From Treponema sp. (lineage in GTDB: Bacteria; Spirochaetota; Spirochaetia; Treponematales; Breznakiellaceae), in NCBI GenBank assembly GCA_009785545.1, contig WQWD01000035.1, positions 1 through 12,923 on the forward strand: a DNA stretch of 12,923 nucleotides, written 5' to 3'. A program made the translations under genes and the position numbers. Below the pieces are notes generated by a model. It saw only the letters and a program-made list of their open reading frames with translations. It made no database searches and was not told the DNA's origin. This document shows, piece by piece, positions 1 to 6,389 of the stretch; the stretch's first letter is position 1; each line of letters starts with the position of its first letter.

Positions 1-1856
1 CCGGACAAATTGACGGCAACGGAATTATCGGGAAAATTAGCAATAACCAATCCGGGTCCGGGAATGTTAATCCAGCTATCCCAGCCGTTGTCTGATGAGT
101 ATAATCGCCATGCACCGTCAGTAATATATGTCTGTTCTATACCGGTGATGGTTACTCCGGTAACTCTTGTCGGCACCGTAAAGTCACTAAATGCTATAAA
201 GTTATCTTTCCCAAGCTCTAGTGTAAGATATTCGTTTTCTTTTAATTCTAAATCCAATACATGATCAGATACATTCCCTTGATCTAAATCCCATATCTCC
301 AGAGCCAGATCCCAATCACCTAATCCTACAGTCCATACGGGCCAGACCTCAATGGTTGTATCTGGAATCGTTATTTCTGTTTCTACACCACCGAGAGAAA
401 TCCAATCTCCGCCACCGCGCAGTAATACACGGAATAATCTCCCATCATGTTCGCTGTCTATCCCGGTAACAGTAAAGCTTTCGGGGGCAATAGGCCGTAA
501 CAAGGCACCGCCTGCCACTTCAACAGTGAAATTAGTCCCTATACCCAAGCCGGAATTACCAACGTTAATAGTGTTGAATGTTGTACCAACTAAAGCGGTT
601 CCACGAGCAAAGTTTGCAGGCGGCTGACCTAAACCGGGTTCGGTGGACAGCGAGCTTTCACGTGCCGCAGTGTTTCTGAGAGCTGCCGCATCATTAGTGC
701 CGTAGACAGTTCCTCCGCTTATGTGGAATCTACCGGCAACAACACGCACGCCGCCGCCGCTACGAGTGGCACTGTTATTGGAAATTGTCCCGCCAAGCAT
801 ATTAAATGTAGCAGTAGGGCCGGAAACACGCACTCCTCCGCCTCCGAGGGAATTGCTAACGTTAACGCCGCCTAATTGCCGGTTCCCGGTGATCACAGCG
901 TCTGCGCTCATATTAAATGTTCCGTGGTTGATACGGACACCGCCGCCGCCGGCATTGTTTTCATTAGAAGAAGCCGTATTTCCAGATATTGTCCCGCCGG
1001 ACATATTAAATGTGCCATTGGCATTAATAGTAACTCCGCCGCCGGTTGCAACATTATCGCTGGTATTTCCCCTAATCACTGAACCCGATCTCATTTCGAG
1101 GGTTCCGCCGTTTAATACTACCAGAGAGTTATTATTGTTGTTTATACCGACTAACTCAATATCTTCAAGAATTAAAGTAACTCCCGTACCAACTGTAAAT
1201 ATGGGGCCGGTATCGGCAAGGGTAAGAGTATTGTTCGAGGATGTGCCTCTTATTGTAATTGCTACCGAAGCTCCGCCGAAAGCCAACAATTGGGGGCGTA
1301 GCAGCTCGTTTCCTATATCTGTCGAAATTGTTAAAGTCGAAGGCAGATTACCAACGTCCCACAGATTGCGAAGCTCTTCAATCGCAAACCTTACCGGGGC
1401 AGGGTCTAGAATTCCCGCCTGAAAAACGGCATCTACGCCATGTACCAAAATGGCAAAAGAATGAGTACCGGCCGGTATTAAATCACCATCAATTAAAAGT
1501 GTAAGAGCCGTTTCCCATCCCGAAGCCGCCACAAATCGTGTTGTCGAGCTTATAGACAAACCGGCTACTTCCTGGAATTGACCGGCTACAAGCCGCCCGA
1601 TTTGAACATTGTTTCCAAGTAAATCAACCGGGAATATACCGCTATCACCTTCGATTGTGATAAAGTAGTTCAGCGTCCCTTCCCGTTGTTGATAAGCGCT
1701 TCCGGGATTTTCTGTATTAGGCATAACTGTAACACTTCTGGCTCTGGCAGACGGGGGAGCGGGATCGTCGTCTCCACAGCCGGTCAAAGTCGTAACTAAC
1801 GCCAAACTTAACAACAATGTTGTAACAAGTGCCCTTGGTAATTTGTTTTTCTTCAT
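1..1856 (-). CDS. Beta-helix surface lipoprotein, C-terminus cut by window edge
   Basis: An open frame of 618 codons runs off the left edge. The ATG at 1856 has GAGGAG at 1863-1868, six bases upstream. The N-terminus is a lipoprotein signal (KK, then a hydrophobic stretch, lipobox LTGC with Cys27), so the product is probably anchored on an outer surface or the periplasmic face. Residues about 40-150 form a GTLNYFI-type domain also found at the start of the 2324-6076 product. Residues about 155-245 lead into a right-handed beta-helix: four GGG(G)V rungs between about 272 and 370, with F(N/H)(M/I)SGGT(I/V) and GN(T/R) motifs, resembling Chlamydia-type PMP repeats. About 450-618 is a beta-rich C-terminal region of unknown type. 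The helix is shorter than in its paralogue. Adhesin or binding roles are known for such folds, but no ligand can be read here. The lipoprotein and beta-helix calls are firm; the function is not. Confidence 0.85.
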   Translation of the reverse strand, partial: MKKNKLPRALVTTLLLSLALVTTLTGCGDDDPAPPSARARSVTVMPNTENPGSAYQQREGTLNYFITIEGDSGIFPVDLLGNNVQIGRLVAGQFQEVAGLSISSTTRFVAASGWETALTLLIDGDLIPAGTHSFAILVHGVDAVFQAGILDPAPVRFAIEELRNLWDVGNLPSTLTISTDIGNELLRPQLLAFGGASVAITIRGTSSNNTLTLADTGPIFTVGTGVTLILEDIELVGINNNNNSLVVLNGGTLEMRSGSVIRGNTSDNVATGGGVTINANGTFNMSGGTISGNTASSNENNAGGGGVRINHGTFNMSADAVITGNRQLGGVNVSNSLGGGGVRVSGPTATFNMLGGTISNNSATRSGGGVRVVAGRFHISGGTVYGTNDAAALRNTAARESSLSTEPGLGQPPANFARGTALVGTTFNTINVGNSGLGIGTNFTVEVAGGALLRPIAPESFTVTGIDSEHDGRLFRVLLRGGGDWISLGGVETEITIPDTTIEVWPVWTVGLGDWDLALEIWDLDQGNVSDHVLDLELKENEYLTLELGKDNFIAFSDFTVPTRVTGVTITGIEQTYITDGAWRLYSSDNGWDSWINIPGPGLVIANFPDNSVAVNLS

Positions 1857-1888
1857 AATATACTCCTCGTTTTTTAGGTTTAAAATCA

Positions 1889-1917
1889 AATATAATAGAT
1901 ACACCCACTTTTCCCAA
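1889..1917 (-). promoter_or_regulatory. Candidate sigma70-type promoter for the 1-1856 gene
   Basis: On the minus strand TTGGGA (1912-1917) and TATATT (1889-1894) are separated by 17 bases, which would place the transcript start about 25 bases before the ATG. The -35 lies in an 11-bp palindrome, CCCAATTTGGG (1914-1924), that could be an operator. This is a consensus match only. The AT-rich stretch further upstream (1925-2002) contains other weak boxes, and read-through from the relic promoter is also possible. Confidence 0.4.
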
Positions 1918-2002
1918 ATTGGGGGATCGGGTATGTAACTCATAAAATTATTCTCTTTAAATACGGATAAATTCGTGCAGATAAAAAATATCAGTTACTA
2001 TA

Positions 2003-2128
2003 TTAAAAAATAATAAGGTTGTTGAGAAAAGTCAAGAGAGGCTTAATAAGGAACTTTGATACTCCCTTAAAACTCAATTGTTTTAATGTAAATGTGATAA
2101 GTCCGAAAAATTTGAATTTCTTATTCAT
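2003..2128 (-). pseudogene. Relic 5' end of a beta-helix lipoprotein gene (41 codons)
   Basis: The ATG at 2128 has AAGGAG at 2134-2139 and opens a 41-codon frame ending in TAA at 2003. The first codons read MNKKFKFFG, then FTLK and FKGV. They match the start of the 2324-6076 protein (MNKKFKLFG, LTLK, FKGV) in order and spacing, but the frame then diverges into KPLLTFLNNLIIF and stops before any lipobox. Promoter, leader and ribosome site upstream are also conserved. The simplest reading is the surviving 5' end of a lost paralogue, or the scar of a recombination that replaced its body with the downstream lipoprotein gene. A functional short leader peptide for the 1-1856 gene is a less likely alternative. 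Confidence 0.65.
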
Positions 2129-2166
2129 AGAAACTCCTTGTATTGTTTATCCTGCAATCAGGCGGG
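2102..2166. repeat. 65-bp direct repeat, copy 1 (leader and start region)
   Basis: The segment matches 6050-6114 with two mismatches (2110 and 2123). It spans the first nine codons, the ribosome binding site and 27 bases of the leader upstream of it. The 38 bases outside the coding part (2129-2166) are identical in the two copies, although non-coding DNA would normally drift faster. Confidence 0.95.
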
Positions 2167-2238
2167 ATGAAGCATGACTCAAGTACACAACTTGCGATGT
2201 GTGACACGGCACATAGGCAATCAACCCTCTTACTAATA

Positions 2239-2267
2239 TAAATATCGTAATTGGGAAAAAAAATCAA
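2239..2267 (-). promoter_or_regulatory. Candidate promoter of the relic, conserved with the 6197-6225 promoter
   Basis: On the minus strand TTGATT (2262-2267) and TATTTA (2239-2244) are 17 bases apart. The same arrangement (TTGATT, 17 bases, TATTTT) stands before the 2324-6076 gene. Both are followed by an AGAGGGTT block (2223-2230 here). Conservation in two copies makes this more credible than a single consensus match. It may now drive the downstream lipoprotein gene by read-through. Confidence 0.5.
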
Positions 2268-2277
2268 TAGTTTTGGG

Positions 2278-2312
2278 AAAAAAAGGCTGTCCACGTATTC
2301 CGCAGACAGCCT
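2278..2312 (-). terminator. Intrinsic terminator after the 2324-6076 gene
   Basis: Read on the minus strand, 8-base arms AGGCTGTC and GACAGCCT (2305-2312 and 2284-2291) pair perfectly across a 13-base loop and run straight into seven Ts (2278-2284). The hairpin starts 11 bases after the TAA at 2324. This is a textbook rho-independent terminator and separates the beta-helix gene from the relic promoter just downstream. Confidence 0.9.
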
Positions 2313-2323
2313 CTTTGTTTTGA

Positions 2324-5300
2324 TTATTGTTTAACCTCAAGTTGAGGCATAAGTATCACAGGCTGCTGTCCGCGCATCCCGCTATTGAAAGGCACATTGT
2401 GAAACAGCCTTTCAAAGCTTATTGCCGTTTCGGGGAGCGTTAACATTTCGGTGTGTATAAGCCGATTAGCCGGTGTCAATTTTTCCGAATACATACCGCT
2501 TTCGGAACGGCCTAATTCCAAAATTCTAGCAGAGTTCACGTTGTTTCCGAAGCGAGACAATGATCGAGTCTCCAAAACAAACTCTGACCATGGTACTGTA
2601 TTGGCTCCTTCAGTGAGTGTCCCTGTCCATGAGCGAATCCCCGAAATCACATCGGTTTGCCAGTGGAAAGATGTAGCACGAATATCCCATACCCCGTCTT
2701 CCATATCAATAACCGGAATAACGACCGGGGAAGCGACAGATCTTCCTATTATACCAATTAAAGTCCAGTGTTCCTCGTTTTCAGGATCACTGCCGGTGAA
2801 CGCAAGCAAGGCAGTCTCGCAGTTTGGTGTTAAGCCGCTTATCCCTGTAATGTTAATTGATCCAACCAGATTGGCGGGCAATTCCTCAAAACTGCTAAAA
2901 GCTATGTCTGTGACTCCTATACCAAGATTTATTGGAGCTATTGTCCGATAAGTAGCATAAAGTACATCTTCACTTCCGCTGACATCCCAGAACTGTATTC
3001 TCATATTCCTGTTTCCCACAGGTATATTCCAATCAGGCCAAGTAAAAGCGGAGTCGGCTGTTATTATCGTATCCGCAATCTGGTCTAATGTAAGACCTCT
3101 TAACAGCAACCGCCCTTCTTTACCAATATATTGAGGAGGTATTCCTGTTAGGTTCATGCCAGTCGCAGTGATCGGAATCACAAATTCTCCATCTTCCATA
3201 TGAAGAGTGAAATCAAGAATACCAACCACGTTGGAACTATGAATTATAAAACCAGTCCCATCTATTAAAGAACCTTCCGGGGTAAACCTGCCGCGCGCAG
3301 AGAGCCCCCCTTGTGTGACTAATACATCTCCTCTGTCAGTACCAATATTGGCATTAGACGGATGGTTACTTCCGTGAATAATACCCGTTTCGATCCAAAA
3401 AGTAGCTCTGTTTTCTATTCCGCCGCCTTGCATGGCTTCATTTTCAGATAAATTACCGCCAAACATCCAAATTCCTCCGGCGGAATTGAATATCCCACCG
3501 CCTAAGCCGGGTGTAGGATTAGGAGTAGCATTAGGATCACCTGTAGCATGATTACCGGAAATTTCACCATCAAATATTGCCATTTGTCCATTATGGTTAC
3601 GTATACCGCCGCCTGTATTTACAGCGGTATTGTTTTTTATTCTTCCGCCTTCCATGTTGAACATACCAATATTGTTTGTCGCTCCGCCAATAAAGACACC
3701 TCCGCCACTGCTGCCAGCCGCACCGATTGCGGAATTGTCATAAATTTCACCGTCTACCATAACAAACAGACCGCCTTGATCCACAGTTATACCGCCTCCG
3801 TTCAGAGAACTATTGCCGGTGATTATTCCATCCCACATAGTGAATCTTGCCCTGTTAATGGATGGGTTAGAATTGGGGCTGAGCAAGAACACTCCGCCGC
3901 CCGTACTGGTATTTGCACCAACACCGCCGGATGCCGTATTGCCAGAGATTTCGCCGTCATCCATTACAAACAGACTGGCCAGGCCAATAAACACACCGCC
4001 GCCTTGTCTTGCGGTATTGCCGGTGATTGTACCGTATTCTAAACCAAAACGACCGCCATGATGAGCCGCCACTCCTCCGCCTCTTAGGGCATCGTTGGAG
4101 GAAATCTCGCCATCACGCATAAATAATACAGCATTGTCGATAGAAACACCGCCGCCTTCCGCAACCGCAGTATTATTTGTTATTGTTCCTTTTTGCATAT
4201 TAAACTCGGAATCACCATGAACAAATACACCGCCTCCTTCTTGGGCTCTATTGCCGGAGATTGTACCGCCTTCGAGCAAGAAATCGCCTCTATTGGTGAC
4301 GGCTACACCGCCGCCAAAAAGGTTAGGAGATAATGCCACATTAGTATTAGCAGTAATTCTTGAGTCTTCTCTCATTATTAACATCCCGCCATCCACTAAA
4401 ACAAGAGCACTTGTATTATTATGTATGCCGCGTAATTCAATATTTTCGAGTATCAGAATAACCCCTCGACCTACCGTAAACATGGGACCAGTGCCGTTAA
4501 GGGTCAAGATATTGTTCGATTCTCCAGTTATGGTAATTTCAGTATTGCGTCCTCCAAAATACAACATTTGGGGGGCAATCTGTTCATTAGCAACAACAGC
4601 CGTAATAGAGAATTCATTGGGCAGAACGTTCATTTCGTGTAATCTTGCAATTAATTGACCTACCAAACGAGCCGGAACAATATCAGTTGGCGCACTGGCA
4701 ATATAACCGCTAAAACCGGGGCTGACAGCAATTACTCTGATAGAGAAATCTGCGTCATCATCCAGTACGTCATAAGTATTACCTGTAGCGCCGGAAATAT
4801 CAACAAAATTTAAAGAGCTTTCATGTCTTCTTTGCCATTGGAAGTTGGCTGTAGCGCCTGAAGAAAGACCTGATACAGCCACTGTCAAAGTCTGCCCTGC
4901 CTGAGCCGCTGTATTTGTAGTCAACGTTCCCGCAAGAGGAGTATCTCCCGGGTTTGATACGACATTAGTTGCGCTGCTGGGGACGCTACCTGTAAAACCT
5001 TCACGACCGACAATCACTCGAATTTGATTATCAATATCTGCTTGCTGTACAACATAATAATTGTTATTGGCTCCCGTTATATCCTCAAAAGTCAGGCCTG
5101 TTCCGCGCTGCCATTGAAAATCAAACGCTCCTTCGCCGATAAGGCCATCTGTAACCGCTTCCAAGCGCTGCCCCACAACAGCCGGAGTTCCGCTTATGGC
5201 AACATCTCCGGTCAGCGAAGAAGGTTGTACTATAATATAAAAAGAATTTGAAGGGCGTTGACGAACAAGCGCACGCAGTTCATAAGTAGCTCCGGCAGGT

Positions 5301-6076
5301 CTGTCAACAGAAAAACTAAGGGGTGCAACTATACTGCTGGCAACTATGTTGCCCGGGTTTACTGAAATTCCGGGCGGAAGGTCTGTAAAACCGCCTTCCG
5401 GAGTACGCACTTGAAATCTAACGTGCTCACCGGTAAAAGACACCGGAAGACCGGAACCTACAGCAGTGATTCGATAGTTTAAAGTTCCCGGTGTTCCCCC
5501 AAAAACTGTTCCGGGGTCAGTAGGATGAGGAACAACTGTAACTGACGAAATTGAAGTATTGTCGATCTGAGCCTCAAAAGCCGCAGTTCTGCCTCGTACC
5601 GAGATTGCCAAAACAATAGTACCATAAGAAAAGCCATCCGGAAGAAGATTGTTCTCCCGAGACGCATCGATTGAAATCACAAGCGGGAATCTTTGCCCCG
5701 AAGCTGTCACATTCGGCGTTTCAGCGCTTATCGAGATGCCCGGATTTGGCTGTACTTGGCCTCCTACGAAGCGCCCGATCTGAACACCCTGTCCATGAAG
5801 ATTAACAGGGAAAATATGCTCACCTTCGATTTCGATGAAGTAATTCAGTGTTCCTGTCTCTCCATTAAACACAATCCCTGAATTATATTCATTTCCCAAA
5901 ACCCTAATATTCGTAATAATTGGATCAGGAGAGGGAGTATCGATGTCTTCTACACATCCTGTCAAAGCCATAATTGACACAAAGCTTAATAACAATGCTA
6001 AGGCAAACACGCCTTTAAAACGCCGATGTTTTAAGGTAAGCACTGTAATTCCGAAAAGTTTGAATTTCTTGTTCAT
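2324..6076 (-). CDS. Large beta-helix / Ig-like surface lipoprotein, 1250 aa
   Basis: The ATG at 6076 has AAGGAG at 6082-6087, five bases upstream. The signal peptide is long, with lipobox ALTGC at Cys41. Residues about 52-170 and 175-275 are two related GTLNY domains. About 285-375 and 380-468 are two Ig-like domains with FQWQR, D(I)(T/S)GA and (N/T)xY motifs. About 490-900 is a right-handed beta-helix with about eleven rungs of roughly 26 residues, each built on GGG(V/I), then F.M..G.I..N.A (GGG at 588, 614, 641, 666, 692, 726, 760, 791, 822, 859, 884). About 930-1250 is a beta-rich C-terminal region I do not recognise. The gene has its own promoter and terminator and is paralogous to the 1-1856 gene. 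The fold suggests an extracellular adhesin, carbohydrate-binding or stalk protein. No catalytic residues are evident. Confidence 0.92.
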   Translation of the reverse strand: MNKKFKLFGITVLTLKHRRFKGVFALALLLSFVSIMALTGCVEDIDTPSPDPIITNIRVLGNEYNSGIVFNGETGTLNYFIEIEGEHIFPVNLHGQGVQIGRFVGGQVQPNPGISISAETPNVTASGQRFPLVISIDASRENNLLPDGFSYGTIVLAISVRGRTAAFEAQIDNTSISSVTVVPHPTDPGTVFGGTPGTLNYRITAVGSGLPVSFTGEHVRFQVRTPEGGFTDLPPGISVNPGNIVASSIVAPLSFSVDRPAGATYELRALVRQRPSNSFYIIVQPSSLTGDVAISGTPAVVGQRLEAVTDGLIGEGAFDFQWQRGTGLTFEDITGANNNYYVVQQADIDNQIRVIVGREGFTGSVPSSATNVVSNPGDTPLAGTLTTNTAAQAGQTLTVAVSGLSSGATANFQWQRRHESSLNFVDISGATGNTYDVLDDDADFSIRVIAVSPGFSGYIASAPTDIVPARLVGQLIARLHEMNVLPNEFSITAVVANEQIAPQMLYFGGRNTEITITGESNNILTLNGTGPMFTVGRGVILILENIELRGIHNNTSALVLVDGGMLIMREDSRITANTNVALSPNLFGGGVAVTNRGDFLLEGGTISGNRAQEGGGVFVHGDSEFNMQKGTITNNTAVAEGGGVSIDNAVLFMRDGEISSNDALRGGGVAAHHGGRFGLEYGTITGNTARQGGGVFIGLASLFVMDDGEISGNTASGGVGANTSTGGGVFLLSPNSNPSINRARFTMWDGIITGNSSLNGGGITVDQGGLFVMVDGEIYDNSAIGAAGSSGGGVFIGGATNNIGMFNMEGGRIKNNTAVNTGGGIRNHNGQMAIFDGEISGNHATGDPNATPNPTPGLGGGIFNSAGGIWMFGGNLSENEAMQGGGIENRATFWIETGIIHGSNHPSNANIGTDRGDVLVTQGGLSARGRFTPEGSLIDGTGFIIHSSNVVGILDFTLHMEDGEFVIPITATGMNLTGIPPQYIGKEGRLLLRGLTLDQIADTIITADSAFTWPDWNIPVGNRNMRIQFWDVSGSEDVLYATYRTIAPINLGIGVTDIAFSSFEELPANLVGSINITGISGLTPNCETALLAFTGSDPENEEHWTLIGIIGRSVASPVVIPVIDMEDGVWDIRATSFHWQTDVISGIRSWTGTLTEGANTVPWSEFVLETRSLSRFGNNVNSARILELGRSESGMYSEKLTPANRLIHTEMLTLPETAISFERLFHNVPFNSGMRGQQPVILMPQLEVKQ

Positions 6077-6114
6077 AGAAACTCCTTGTATTGTTTATCC
6101 TGCAATCAGGCGGG
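6050..6114. repeat. 65-bp direct repeat, copy 2 (leader and start region)
   Basis: This is the partner of 2102-2166 (two mismatches in 65). It covers the first nine codons of the 1250-aa lipoprotein gene, its ribosome binding site and 27 bases of leader beyond it. Further upstream the two leaders diverge for about 65 bases, then regain similarity at the AGAGGGTT block and the promoter. Confidence 0.95.
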
Positions 6115-6196
6115 TTATTTCGCATGACCAAGCCAAATCATTCGTGAGACATCACGCAGGCAAAGCATATAAACAAAATGAACCCTCTTTACACAG

Positions 6197-6225
6197 AAAA
6201 TACAGCAATTACAAAAAAAAATCAA
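6197..6225 (-). promoter_or_regulatory. Candidate promoter of the 1250-aa lipoprotein gene
   Basis: On the minus strand TTGATT (6220-6225) and TATTTT (6197-6202) are 17 bases apart, followed by AGAGGGTT (6181-6188). The start would lie near 6190, giving a leader of about 115 bases, unusually long next to the roughly 28-base leaders of the small-lipoprotein units. The duplicate at 2239-2267 supports it. Confidence 0.5.
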
Positions 6226-6295
6226 TGATTGGGGAGGGGGAAAACACATTTATCAACGGCGCATACTCAAGCGAAGTTGAAAAAGCAATCTGCAC

Positions 6296-6379
6296 GGCTG
6301 CGGCTCTAGAGTTCTGTCTTATTCGGTTAACGTGCCATTGTCATTTGAATAAGACAGAACACTAGTACAAACCGCAGCC
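6296..6379. repeat. 84-bp interrupted palindrome (possible MITE-like element or long hairpin)
   Basis: The perfect 14-base arms GTTCTGTCTTATTC (6311-6324) and GAATAAGACAGAAC (6347-6360) enclose 22 unpaired bases. After one mismatched base on each side CTAG lies at 6306-6309 and 6362-6365. After a short asymmetric gap the arms resume as GGCTGCGG (6296-6303) and CCGCAGCC (6372-6379). It lies 10 bases after the stop of the S8 gene and upstream of the next promoter. On the minus strand the outer stem is followed, ten bases later, by a run of five Ts, so it may also slow or end transcription. CTAG on both sides would fit a 4-bp target duplication of a tiny inverted-repeat element, but the paired outer arms argue for one large hairpin. 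No coding capacity. Confidence 0.85.
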
Positions 6380-6389
6380 TTACAAATAC

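Noticed and set aside
588..1120. GGC/GCC-rich short periodic repeats suggestive of a CRISPR or satellite
   Set aside because: They are codons of the GGGV beta-helix rungs in an intact minus-strand frame; spacing is irregular and the units are not conserved as DNA.
1717..1917. 66-codon minus-strand ORF starting at 1917
   Set aside because: It overlaps the lipoprotein start in another frame, begins upstream of the candidate transcript start and has no ribosome site.
3548..4042. 164-codon plus-strand ORF rich in Ala/Thr/Ser
   Set aside because: It is a shadow of the beta-helix rungs of the 1250-aa lipoprotein, whose frame is complete with signal peptide, promoter and terminator.
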